A DNA stretch of 64,000 bases from Cytobacillus stercorigallinarum (GTDB lineage: Bacteria; Bacillota; Bacilli; Bacillales; Cytobacillaceae). How positions within the stretch are numbered: the stretch's first letter is position 1; each line of letters starts with the position of its first letter. A model generated the notes under the pieces. That model was not told the origin of the DNA, searched no databases, and saw only the letters and a program-made list of their open reading frames with translations. This document shows, in pieces, positions 9,734 to 18,599 of this stretch. The stretch spans positions 51,273 to 115,272 of the forward strand of contig NZ_JACSQT010000011.1 of assembly GCF_014836495.1 (NCBI RefSeq), given 5' to 3'. Both the position numbers and the translations under genes were made by a program.

Positions 9734-10222
9734 TTATATTGCTTGAATCACCTTCTTCACACTTCGGATAATGCCGGCATAACCTGTGCACCGACATATG
9801 TTTCCTGAGAGTGCGTCTAATATCTCTTCATCTGTTGGTTTCTTGTTTTTCTCTAATAATGTTTTCACAGCCATGATCATTCCCGGTGTGCAGTAGCCAC
9901 ATTGAAACCCACCTTCTTCTAGAAAAGCCTTTTGAATATCATGCAGTCCATTTTCACTTAAGCTTTCAACCGTATAAACACTCTTTCCGTTCAGTTGATA
10001 TGCTCTCATGAGACAAGAGTTGACGAGTTCACCGTCTACTTCTACAGAGCAGGCACCGCATCGTCCAATTTCGCAAGAGATTTTGGCACCTGTTAATGAG
10101 AGGTCTTCACGTAATATATCTACTAATCTTTTTGTTGCTTCTACTTGTAGTTGCTGCTGTTCACCATTAACAGTGAAGGAAATATTGATTCTTTGCGAAT
10201 TCACCTTTACCTTTTCTATCAA
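9734..10222 (-). CDS. pucE: Xanthine dehydrogenase iron-sulfur subunit
   Basis: A 162-residue two-[2Fe-2S] subunit. The plant-type cluster motif CEIGRCGACSVEV with a later NSC lies near residue 45. The second cluster pair is CGYCTPG and NICRCTGY near residues 105-145. I chose the TTG at 10222: it follows GGGAG by about 8 nt and overlaps the TGA of pucD (TTGA). A GTG at 10204 is possible. The subunit passes electrons from the molybdenum centre (PucD) to FAD (PucC) during hypoxanthine/xanthine oxidation. It is the last gene of the minus-strand puc operon. Confidence 0.92.
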   Translation of the reverse strand: MIEKVKVNSQRINISFTVNGEQQQLQVEATKRLVDILREDLSLTGAKISCEIGRCGACSVEVDGELVNSCLMRAYQLNGKSVYTVESLSENGLHDIQKAFLEEGGFQCGYCTPGMIMAVKTLLEKNKKPTDEEILDALSGNICRCTGYAGIIRSVKKVIQAI

Positions 10223-12459
10223 AAAACCATCTCCCTCGCATGTAATATTTCTTCTCGACTGACAGGTAGTTTCGTCACCCAATGCCCCGTGGCATCATAG
10301 ATGGCTCTTACGATCGCAGGAGCTAATGCGACTGTTCCGATCTCCCCAACACCTCTTGGGCCATACATATCCCCCTCCCATAAGTCTTCGATTGCTCTCA
10401 CATTCATTTTCGGTGGAATGTCTTGGATGGTGGGCAGAATATAGGTGTCAAAGTTTTCTGTTGTATAGCGACTTTGCTGCATGGCCGCTTCTTCTAACAA
10501 TGTGTAGCCTAGCGCCATGATTGTACCGCCCTCAATTTGCCCAATATACCCATTAGGATTCACAACAGGACCGGCAGAAACAGCTTGATCGATATCAGTA
10601 ACCTTGATCGCTCCTGTGATAAGGTCAACTTCTACTTTAACTGCCACCGCTGCAAATGAGTACAAGAAATGACCACCCGGAATACTATTTGGTGTGGTTG
10701 GAAAATCGAATTTCGTATCTATACTAATGGGTTCATTCTCGAGAAAAAGCTGTTCAAAAGTAAGAATCCTTTGACCATTTAGCCAAATACCTTTCTCTCC
10801 AACACATAATTGTTCTTTTTGATAACCTGATCGTTTAGCTGCTGTATCTAATAGTTTTTCTTTAAAAGGGCCCTTTAGCCTTTGTAAACTGTGCCAAATC
10901 ATACTGGTGCCTCTTGAAGCTGTGGAAGAACCCGAGTGTGGCACCTTGTCTGTGTCCCCTATCACAATGTGCAAATCCTCTGAAGAACACCCGATAGCCT
11001 CTGTTGTTATATTTTCAATAACTGCTAACAACCCTTGACCTACCTCTTCAAATCCAAAGGCGATTTCTATTTTCCCTTCATGGTTCAGACTAATTTTGCC
11101 ACCAGAAGGATCCATTCTGCCAAAGCCTAACCCGCCTCCATGCATGGTTAGTGCTACCCCTACGCCTGTTTTCTTCCATGGATTGTCGCTATCCCTTTTG
11201 TCTAACGCTAATAGCGGTGACTGCGTGATCTCATCTAATACAAGCGAATCTCCATTAGTCGGTGCAATCATTTGTCCAACTGGTCCAGGATCCGTTCCTT
11301 GTCGCAAGTTCTTCTTTCTTAATTTAAGTGGTGACATATGTAAGTCATCTGCCAACCGATCAATTTGGCCTTCTAAAGCAAATGTGATCTGATTACCACC
11401 AAACCCTCTGAATTCACCTGCCACGCCATTATTTGTAAAGACAGCGTACCCTTTTGTTTTCACATTTGGTATCACATAAGGGCCAATAGCGTGTTCAACT
11501 GCAAAATCTAATACGGCTGGACCAAGTGTGGCATATGCCCCTGTATCTGCAATAATTCTTACTTCATGGGCAACAATCTCCCCCGTTTTCTTAGCTCCTG
11601 TTTTCATCGTAATTTTCATTGGGTGCTTTTTAATACCAGAGATCATTGATTCTCTCCGTGATTGATGAATTTTCACCGGTCTACCTGTTTTCAATGCTAA
11701 AATGGCTCCGTAAGGCTGAATATTCAACTCATCTTTACCACCAAATGAGCCGCCCATCGGACTTGAAATTACACGAATACGCTCTTCTGATAAATTCAAT
11801 ATTCTCGCTAATTGTAGTCTATCCTTATATCCATGCTGCGTGCCCGCATAAACAGACAGCCTGCCATCTCTTTCAGGAACAAAGACCCCACCTTCTGTTT
11901 CCATATAAGCATGCATTTGCCTCGGCAGGAGATAGGTTTCTTCTATAATGACGTCACATAATGGGAACCCTTCATCAACATCACCATTTTCATAGGATGC
12001 CTCATGAAGAATATTGCCACCAGAATGTAATGGGGTACTATCGGGGTTCATTGCGGATTCAGGGTCATCCATAATTGGTAATGGTTCATACGTTACTTCT
12101 ATTCGTTTAATTGCTCGTTCTGCAATTTCAGGAGTTATAGCTGCTACTGCTGCCACCGCATCACCTACATAGCGAACGACTTGATCACAAAAGACCGGCT
12201 GATCTTGCGTAATAAGACCAAATCCATTCAATCCAGGTACATCCTTACTTGTTATCACGGCCAGGACGCCGGGTAATTGTTCTGCCTTTTCAATATTTAG
12301 TTGCTGAATTTTAGCATGAGGGTGCTCGCTACGCAGTACTTTTCCATAAAGCATATTTGGAAATTGCAAGTCTGTAAAATAATTTAATGCACCTGTTACT
12401 TTTCCCATTCCATCTGGCCTTGGACGGGAAGAAGCTAAATTACTTGTATAATCCGCCAT
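10219..12459 (-). CDS. pucD: Xanthine dehydrogenase molybdopterin-binding subunit
   Basis: A 746-residue large subunit of the xanthine oxidase family. The aldehyde-oxidase-type N-terminal domain (GKVTGALNYFTD, VRYVGDAVAAVAA) is followed by the molybdopterin domain with SPMGGSFGGKDE near residue 240, EFRGFGGNQ near 350, and the catalytic glutamate motif GVGEIGTVALAP near 707. GGAGGGGAGA precedes the ATG. It overlaps pucC by 20 bp and pucE by 4 bp, so the three subunits are translationally coupled. It oxidises hypoxanthine and xanthine to urate in the cytoplasm. Confidence 0.94.
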   Translation of the reverse strand: MADYTSNLASSRPRPDGMGKVTGALNYFTDLQFPNMLYGKVLRSEHPHAKIQQLNIEKAEQLPGVLAVITSKDVPGLNGFGLITQDQPVFCDQVVRYVGDAVAAVAAITPEIAERAIKRIEVTYEPLPIMDDPESAMNPDSTPLHSGGNILHEASYENGDVDEGFPLCDVIIEETYLLPRQMHAYMETEGGVFVPERDGRLSVYAGTQHGYKDRLQLARILNLSEERIRVISSPMGGSFGGKDELNIQPYGAILALKTGRPVKIHQSRRESMISGIKKHPMKITMKTGAKKTGEIVAHEVRIIADTGAYATLGPAVLDFAVEHAIGPYVIPNVKTKGYAVFTNNGVAGEFRGFGGNQITFALEGQIDRLADDLHMSPLKLRKKNLRQGTDPGPVGQMIAPTNGDSLVLDEITQSPLLALDKRDSDNPWKKTGVGVALTMHGGGLGFGRMDPSGGKISLNHEGKIEIAFGFEEVGQGLLAVIENITTEAIGCSSEDLHIVIGDTDKVPHSGSSTASRGTSMIWHSLQRLKGPFKEKLLDTAAKRSGYQKEQLCVGEKGIWLNGQRILTFEQLFLENEPISIDTKFDFPTTPNSIPGGHFLYSFAAVAVKVEVDLITGAIKVTDIDQAVSAGPVVNPNGYIGQIEGGTIMALGYTLLEEAAMQQSRYTTENFDTYILPTIQDIPPKMNVRAIEDLWEGDMYGPRGVGEIGTVALAPAIVRAIYDATGHWVTKLPVSREEILHAREMVF

Positions 12460-13303
12460 ATTCTCCCCTCCACTTTTCTAATTCTGAGATTAATAGGTTA
12501 CTCGCTACTTTCAAGCGATAATTACTAGAATAAAAAACATCTTCAACTGGCTGATATTCTGTCATTAACGCTTGATACACCCTTTTTAAGACATTTGAAT
12601 CGATTATTTGATCATGTTGTAAAATATTCTCTACATTTCTTAACCGTGATGGTTGCGTCTCTCCACCGCCTGCTGCTATTCGAACCTTACATAGCTGATT
12701 GCCTTTTACTGTTAACTTGCCAGCCAATGTAACAACAGATGCCGAGAAAGCCTCCCTTCGACCGATTTTTTTAGTAAATAAATAGCTCTTCTCCTCATCA
12801 TCCAATGTAATGATGACCTCTAAAATAATAGAACATTCGGTTATTTCAAACCAATCTTGCAAATCTATTCGCTGTCTTCCTTCTTTATTTAAATATAGTA
12901 TTTCGGCATCGAGTGCTAGTAAAAGGGGGATTGTATCACCGACACAATTGGCAATATTGCCTCCAATCGTACCTAAGTTTCGAACAGCAGGTGCAGCGAT
13001 TTTCTCAATCGTTTGTGATAATTGGGGTAGTGTTTTAGCAATAAGAGGATGATTCTTGCATTCCGCTAGTTTAACAAAAGAACCGATGTGAATCTGCCTT
13101 TCAGTGTCCATGTAGATTTGTTTATATTCCAAAACGTCACCTAGGTGAAGCATTTTTGAAGGAACAGCAACCCCTTTTTCCCATTTGGTTTGTAAAAAAG
13201 TGCCTCCAGCGATAAATGTGATCGGCTCTTCATATGATTTCCACATTGTCCATGCTTCATCAATGGTAGTAGGTGAAGAAACGGTCGTTTCTAATATTCT
13301 CAT
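12440..13303 (-). CDS. pucC: Xanthine dehydrogenase FAD-binding subunit
   Basis: A 287-residue protein of the molybdopterin dehydrogenase FAD-binding family. FAD contacts are seen as FIAGGTFLQTKW near residue 30 and RNLGTIGGNIANC near residue 110. The CO-dehydrogenase flavoprotein C-terminal domain follows (KVRIAAGGGETQPSRLR). The ATG is behind AAGGAGGGG. It lies between pucA and pucD in the operon and would pass electrons from PucE to NAD. Confidence 0.92.
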   Translation of the reverse strand: MRILETTVSSPTTIDEAWTMWKSYEEPITFIAGGTFLQTKWEKGVAVPSKMLHLGDVLEYKQIYMDTERQIHIGSFVKLAECKNHPLIAKTLPQLSQTIEKIAAPAVRNLGTIGGNIANCVGDTIPLLLALDAEILYLNKEGRQRIDLQDWFEITECSIILEVIITLDDEEKSYLFTKKIGRREAFSASVVTLAGKLTVKGNQLCKVRIAAGGGETQPSRLRNVENILQHDQIIDSNVLKRVYQALMTEYQPVEDVFYSSNYRLKVASNLLISELEKWRGEYGGLYK

Positions 13304-13338
13304 ATGGCTCCCCTCCTTTTACGTTCACAAAACGACTA

Positions 13339-14376
13339 CTATCTGTCGTAAAACGTTGTCTCACAATCCGCTTGTTTCCCACTCTCGGGAACTCCCCTTT
13401 GTTTAACCGCAATTAGTTGCGCCATAACGCTAATAGCAATTTCCTCAGGTCCCTCAGCGCCAATTGATAAACCAACAGGTGTATAGACATTCGGTGGTAC
13501 AGACTGGCCTTCTAATAACCTCATCGTTCGTCTATTAGAACCAATGATGCCTATATATTTAAAAGGTCGATCGATCACATACTGTAAAATCTCTTTATCG
13601 CGTTCAAAATGATGGGTCATAATCACAATATGGTCTTGTGGGAGAAGGACAGTTGGTAACACTTCATGTGGAAAACCTATGATTAAATGGTCTGCTCGAG
13701 GAAACCTTACTTTACTACATAAAGCTTCACGCCAGTCAGCTACTGTTACATGGTAGCCTGTTTTATGAGCAAAATCACAAAGCGGAACGCCATCTGCCCC
13801 TGCACCATAAATAAAGAGGCGAGGTTTTGGGTGAAACCACTGAAAATAACAATATCCAGATAACTCTTTTGAGTAGTGAATACCAGTCGTTACCTCTTTT
13901 AATTCTACATTTGAACCTATATTTAAAGCTTTACCCCAATAATTGTCACCATCAACGATAAATGCATATCCCATGACCTCATAATCTTCGGAAAGCTTCT
14001 TTATTGTTAAAACAGACCTTCCTTGTAAAAGTTGTTCATTCACCTTTTCTAAATGCGTTTGAAAGGTTGAATCAATCGACTCTAACAGAACACGAATTTC
14101 ACCATTACATCCCGAACCTTGCCCCCAACCGAGGTCATCTTCACTTTTTAAGTTGTATAAAAAAGATTGGGATTGGCCTTTCACTAGTTTTTCTGCCCTA
14201 TACTTGATATCTTCTTCCAAGCACCCGCCACTAAGGACGCCAATTGTTGGACCAACTTGTTTGATTAACATGGTTGTGCCTTCTTTTCGATAAGCAGATC
14301 CATTCACATGAATCACTGTTGCTAATACATCACCTTCTGTAGGGGATTCCTTGAATATTTGATGAATATTATCCAT
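13339..14376 (-). CDS. pucA: XdhC/CoxI-family molybdenum cofactor insertion protein
   Basis: A 345-residue protein with the XdhC pattern: VIHVNGSAYRKEGTTMLI near residue 24, the GGCLEEDI motif near residue 52, and a C-terminal Rossmann domain beginning FIYGAGADGVPLCDFAHK near residue 192. XdhC proteins bind and deliver the sulfurated molybdenum cofactor to xanthine dehydrogenase. I chose the ATG at 14376, 7 nt after AGAGGTG. The partner pucB (a MobA-like nucleotidyltransferase) that follows pucA in B. subtilis is not present here. Confidence 0.88.
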   Translation of the reverse strand: MDNIHQIFKESPTEGDVLATVIHVNGSAYRKEGTTMLIKQVGPTIGVLSGGCLEEDIKYRAEKLVKGQSQSFLYNLKSEDDLGWGQGSGCNGEIRVLLESIDSTFQTHLEKVNEQLLQGRSVLTIKKLSEDYEVMGYAFIVDGDNYWGKALNIGSNVELKEVTTGIHYSKELSGYCYFQWFHPKPRLFIYGAGADGVPLCDFAHKTGYHVTVADWREALCSKVRFPRADHLIIGFPHEVLPTVLLPQDHIVIMTHHFERDKEILQYVIDRPFKYIGIIGSNRRTMRLLEGQSVPPNVYTPVGLSIGAEGPEEIAISVMAQLIAVKQRGVPESGKQADCETTFYDR

Positions 14377-14499
14377 CTTCACACACCTCTTTCACTCATC
14401 GATTAAAGGTTTAAAATGTATTATCTGCCATTTTCTCCTTTTTCGCTACTAGTGTGTTAGATTTTCTAACAATAGAAATAAATTTCTTACAGGATGCAG

Positions 14500-15879
14500 T
14501 TAACTACTAGTACTCATTTTCGTTTCTTGTGGTTTTATCCATTGCCCTTTTTCCATCCTGTTTACTAATTGTCCGTTTTCAAAAACGACAGACCCTCTGT
14601 TCATCGTCAGTTTAACCGCACAAGGGAAAGTCCTCTTCATGTACAAACTTTGCTTATGTTTAGCAAAGAAATTCTTTTCTGAAACAGTGTAGGATTCCTC
14701 GAGTGAGATCCATGTTATGTCAGCATCTTTGCCCACTTCGATATGCCCTTTTGTCTTTAAATTGAACCTTTCAGCTGGATTACCTGCTATTAATGCCGCC
14801 ACTTTATTAAAAGGAATCTCATAGGTAATCGCAAGTTCAATTAATGCTAAAAGTGTAAATTGTCCGCCACTAATTCCACCCCAAGCTGAGAATAAATGAT
14901 GAGCTGTTGGATCTTTCAACATAAAAGGTGATGGTGAGTGATCAGAGGAAACCATATCGATTTCTCCTTCTATTAATAAACGAATCAATTTCTCTTGTTC
15001 CTTCGATTTTCGTAATGGCGGGGCGCATTTGGCTATCGCACCTTTGTCTTTAAAATCATTATGATTAAACAATAAGTAATGAGCACAAGTTTCAACCGAA
15101 ATGTCTTGCCCCATTGCCTTGGCAGCCGTAATTTTTTTAATAGCTTCCTCAGAGCTAATATGGACAAAATGTAGGGGACAGCCCGTTATTCTTGCATAAG
15201 CGATGGCACGCTCCACCGCTTCAACTTCTGCAGCGATGGGTCTAGATGCTAGATAATCATCCGCTGTTAAGTGACCATTCGTTACTTTCTCCTTCGTTAA
15301 GAAATCTGTAATTGTTGCACTTTCCGCATGGAGTGCAAGTATTTTTTTCAATGAAGCAATCTCTTTCATCCCCGCGATTAATGTTAAATCATCGACACGT
15401 TCAAATTCTTCATTTCCACTTTCAGATAAAAACGCTTTAAAACCTATTGCCCCATTATCTGCTAATCCCTTTAGCTCATGGATATTACCTGGAACAAGGC
15501 CACCCCATAAGGCAAAATCCACGACTGACTTACTCTCTGCCATCTCCACTTTCTCTAACAATGCCTTTGTATCAGTGGTAGAAGGGACACCATTTAAAGG
15601 CATGTCAAAGAAAGTTGTTCCCCCTCCTGCAGCAATCATTTGAGAACCCGATGCAAAACCTTCCCATTCGGCTCTGCCAGGATCATTGAAATGGACATGT
15701 ATATCAATTAAACCTGGAAAAATATAATAACCATCCGCATTTCTCTCTTCTTTACTCGTATCTGAAATATCGTCTTCGATAGCGACGATGATACCATCTT
15801 TAATAGCCATATCGGTTTTCTTCACTTTATCAGGTAAAACAACATTGCCGTTGCGAATAATGAGATCATATGTAGCCAA
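14500..15879 (-). CDS. pucH: Allantoinase
   Basis: A 459-residue cyclic amidohydrolase that opens allantoin to allantoate. Metal and active-site residues of the dihydroorotase/allantoinase class are visible: DIHVHFNDPG near residue 56, the carbamylated-lysine motif GFKAFLSES near 146, LHAES near 183, FVHISS near 239 and SSDHSPSP near 312. The start is a TTG 6 nt after GGAGGTG; an upstream GTG overlaps that binding site. It lies between pucG and pucA, same strand. A 120-bp gap to pucA contains a small TGTTAG/CTAACA hairpin. Confidence 0.93.
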   Translation of the reverse strand: MATYDLIIRNGNVVLPDKVKKTDMAIKDGIIVAIEDDISDTSKEERNADGYYIFPGLIDIHVHFNDPGRAEWEGFASGSQMIAAGGGTTFFDMPLNGVPSTTDTKALLEKVEMAESKSVVDFALWGGLVPGNIHELKGLADNGAIGFKAFLSESGNEEFERVDDLTLIAGMKEIASLKKILALHAESATITDFLTKEKVTNGHLTADDYLASRPIAAEVEAVERAIAYARITGCPLHFVHISSEEAIKKITAAKAMGQDISVETCAHYLLFNHNDFKDKGAIAKCAPPLRKSKEQEKLIRLLIEGEIDMVSSDHSPSPFMLKDPTAHHLFSAWGGISGGQFTLLALIELAITYEIPFNKVAALIAGNPAERFNLKTKGHIEVGKDADITWISLEESYTVSEKNFFAKHKQSLYMKRTFPCAVKLTMNRGSVVFENGQLVNRMEKGQWIKPQETKMSTSS

Positions 15880-15900
15880 AATCAACACCTCCGTGTTTAT

Positions 15901-17151
15901 TTAAAGGATAGTCATAGAAGTTTCCTCAGCAGCGTATATGTCAAGCGCTGCCTGCAGTGCTTCCCCTCGGTTTACTTGGACTTGGTGGCGTATAAGAACA
16001 GCTTCCAATCCGCCGAGAACAGCAAGCACATTTTCTTTTCGACAACTATATCCCATCGTACCAATACGCCAAATCTTCCCTTGTAATGGCCCAAAAGAGG
16101 AAGCAATTTCTATACTAAACTCCTTAAGCAACATTTTCCGTACGGATTCACCATCAACACCAGCAGGGATTTCTATACATGTCACACATGGAAGCTTATG
16201 TTCAGAATCACCATATAGCTTTAACCCCATTGCTTGAATACCTGTTACCAAAGCTTTTTCATGAAGGAGATGGCGGATAAAACGAGGCTTTAACCCCTCT
16301 TCTAGCACAAGACGCAACCCTTCATAGAGGGCATAAACCATCGATGTCGCTTCTGTATGATGATTCAATCTCCTTGGGCTCCAATAATCCATCAGCATGG
16401 CGAGATCAAAATAATTACTTGCAATTGCCATTCGACTACGTTGATACTGCTCATCTTCTGCAGTTGCAATACCTGCCTCTACCTTTTTCCGCTCTAATAT
16501 AAGCTTCTCAATCCGCCCGTTAAATGTAATGGGAGCCATCCCAGCAGGAACGGATAAACATTTTTGCGTTCCCCCTATTAGCCCATCTATAAACCACTCA
16601 TCTGTCTTTACCTCTACGCCACCAATAGATGCGACTGCATCTACGATGAGAATCGCATCCTGTTCTCTACAAGCCTTTCCGATTTTTTCTAGAGGTTGCA
16701 TTCTCCCTGTAGATGTTTCACCATGGACAATAGCGACCACTTTAGGTGAGATTTTTTCCATTTCTGCAATGACTACATCTGTGTCAAATACCTCTCCCCA
16801 AGGACATTGGATCGAATAGACATCAGCACCGTACCTTTCACAAATCTCCACAAGTAAATGCCCGAAGCGCCCATAAATCGGAACAAACACTTTATCACCA
16901 GGTTCAATAATACTTGCTAAGAGCGCTTCGTTGCCTGCTCTTGAAGTACCATCTATCGGAAAGGCCCAACGGTTCTTTGTTTGAAAGACTTGACGAATCA
17001 TTTCCATGACTTCATTCATCAACTTTGTAAAAGCTGGATCGAACTGTCCTACTATAGGTGTACTCATCGCTCTCAACACACGAGGATCTACCTCAACTGG
17101 ACCTGGTGTCATAATCGTACGACTAGGTGTATTCAAGCCATCAAATACCAT
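15901..17151 (-). CDS. pucG: (S)-ureidoglycine--glyoxylate aminotransferase (class V, PLP)
   Basis: A 416-residue class-V aminotransferase. The PLP-binding lysine is in GGTQKCLSVPAG near residue 200. Upstream, DAVASIGGVEVKTDEW carries the aspartate that holds the pyridine nitrogen. It sits between pucF and pucH, which matches B. subtilis PucG, annotated as (S)-ureidoglycine-glyoxylate aminotransferase. That enzyme uses the unstable product of allantoate hydrolysis. The ATG is behind AAGGAG. A generic alanine/serine-glyoxylate aminotransferase is the alternative, but the context favours PucG. Confidence 0.92.
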   Translation of the reverse strand: MVFDGLNTPSRTIMTPGPVEVDPRVLRAMSTPIVGQFDPAFTKLMNEVMEMIRQVFQTKNRWAFPIDGTSRAGNEALLASIIEPGDKVFVPIYGRFGHLLVEICERYGADVYSIQCPWGEVFDTDVVIAEMEKISPKVVAIVHGETSTGRMQPLEKIGKACREQDAILIVDAVASIGGVEVKTDEWFIDGLIGGTQKCLSVPAGMAPITFNGRIEKLILERKKVEAGIATAEDEQYQRSRMAIASNYFDLAMLMDYWSPRRLNHHTEATSMVYALYEGLRLVLEEGLKPRFIRHLLHEKALVTGIQAMGLKLYGDSEHKLPCVTCIEIPAGVDGESVRKMLLKEFSIEIASSFGPLQGKIWRIGTMGYSCRKENVLAVLGGLEAVLIRHQVQVNRGEALQAALDIYAAEETSMTIL

Positions 17152-17166
17152 ATATATTCACTCCTT

Positions 17167-18420
17167 CTACTCATAAGCTAATTGATATAAAACATCTGTT
17201 AACAGTTTTACTCCTACTTCCAAATCTTCTGAGCTCGTAAACTCTTGCGGGTTATGACTAATGCCCCCTTTGCTTGGGACAAAAATAAGATTAGTAGGAA
17301 GTGTACTAGCAAAAACTTGCGCATCATGACCGGCGCCACTAACGATATCTTGGAAAGAAATTTGCTTTTGTTCCGCTAACGCCTTGATTTTACTTTGCAT
17401 CACGGCGTCCATTGCGACAGGTTTTACATTCATCCATTGTTTCCAGTCGATAATCAGATCATTAGCCTTAGCCACCTCTTCAAAATAAGAAAACACGGAC
17501 ATACAATATTCATCCAATACATGCTGTTTATGGTGACGAATATCTAAGCTAAACTCGACTTCTCCTGCCACAACATTTGGTACATTCGGTTGCGCTTCAA
17601 TTTTTCCCACTGTAGCTACTAACTGTGAGTCGATACTTTCTGCTTTTTCCGTTAAGAAAGAAATAAGTTTTGAGGCTGTCACAACCGCATCCTTGCGAAG
17701 GGTCATTGGTGTTGTGCCTGCGTGATTGCTTTCTCCTTTTATTCGTATATTGTAACGTCGCTGTCCAACAATATGTGTGACAATACCAACCGCATTTTGA
17801 TTTCTCTCTAGTTCCATCCCTTGTTCGATATGAACCTCTATAAATCTTGCAATATCACTTCTAATTGGTTGAATAAATTTTTCTGTACCGAAGCCCGCCT
17901 CCTTCATCGCATCTATAAAAGAAATACCATTTGCATCGACTAAACCTCTAATATGACCCATATCGTACATGCCCGTAATATTTCTTGACCCCCAAAAGGT
18001 TAATGGGAACCGACTCCCTTCTTCTTCACAGAACGAGACGACTTCAATCGTTTTTTGGGGCTTGCCAAAAGAGGCATAGAGCCTCGACACCGCAAGCAGG
18101 CTGGCGACAATACCGTAAGCACCGTCATACTTTCCGCCGTCAATAACCGTATCAATATGGGAACCTGTCAATATGACTGCATGATCTTCATCTGTTCCCT
18201 GCAGCCGGCCAAATAAATTACCAACACAATCAAAATAAGCATCTAACCCGATTGCCTTCATTTTATTTTTCAAAGCTGATTGCGCTTCACACCAAGCTTT
18301 AGAGTAGAGTAATCTCGTAACGCCTTCATTGGTTGTTTTGCCAAATGATGAAAGCCATTCAATCATTTCTGCTATATTTTCCTTATTTGTATCATGAAAT
18401 TCTTTCACATGAATGGCCAA
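17167..18420 (-). CDS. pucF: Allantoate amidohydrolase (M20 family)
   Basis: A 417-residue di-metal amidohydrolase of the AllC/HyuC/M20 family. Metal ligands are visible in GSHIDTVIDGGKYDG near residue 85, CEEEGSRF near 127 and EVHIEQGME near 191; the dimerisation domain follows and a final SGAGHDAQ ... GGISHNPQE motif lies near 360-385. It hydrolyses allantoate to ureidoglycine, CO2 and ammonia. I chose the TTG at 18420, 8 nt after AGGGGAG; the upstream GTG abuts the binding site. It is the first gene of the operon running to pucE and faces away from pucR. Confidence 0.92.
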   Translation of the reverse strand: MAIHVKEFHDTNKENIAEMIEWLSSFGKTTNEGVTRLLYSKAWCEAQSALKNKMKAIGLDAYFDCVGNLFGRLQGTDEDHAVILTGSHIDTVIDGGKYDGAYGIVASLLAVSRLYASFGKPQKTIEVVSFCEEEGSRFPLTFWGSRNITGMYDMGHIRGLVDANGISFIDAMKEAGFGTEKFIQPIRSDIARFIEVHIEQGMELERNQNAVGIVTHIVGQRRYNIRIKGESNHAGTTPMTLRKDAVVTASKLISFLTEKAESIDSQLVATVGKIEAQPNVPNVVAGEVEFSLDIRHHKQHVLDEYCMSVFSYFEEVAKANDLIIDWKQWMNVKPVAMDAVMQSKIKALAEQKQISFQDIVSGAGHDAQVFASTLPTNLIFVPSKGGISHNPQEFTSSEDLEVGVKLLTDVLYQLAYE

Positions 18421-18518
18421 TCCTTTCACTCCCCTCTTTACTTATGGAATATTTTCTTACATAATTATGTTATATAAATCAATTTTACTTATTAAACATT
18501 GAAACTTCATCAGCAAAA

Positions 18519-18562
18519 GTGTACAAATTTTCATACAATTTTGTGCACATTAACTAATCTAT
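18519..18562. promoter_or_regulatory. Candidate operator region between divergent pucF and pucR
   Basis: GTGTACAAA at 18519 and TTTGTGCAC ending at 18548 form an inverted repeat (one mismatch, 12-nt spacer). Next to it, on the minus strand, 18562-18550 reads ATAGATTAGTTAA, which as I recall matches 11 of 13 positions of the published B. subtilis PucR box (WWWCNTTGGTTAA). Either could serve PucR or a global nitrogen regulator. No clear -35/-10 pair was assigned. Confidence 0.45.
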
Positions 18563-18599
18563 ATAAAAAAAGAGGATGCAAACGAAAGGAGTCAGCCAC

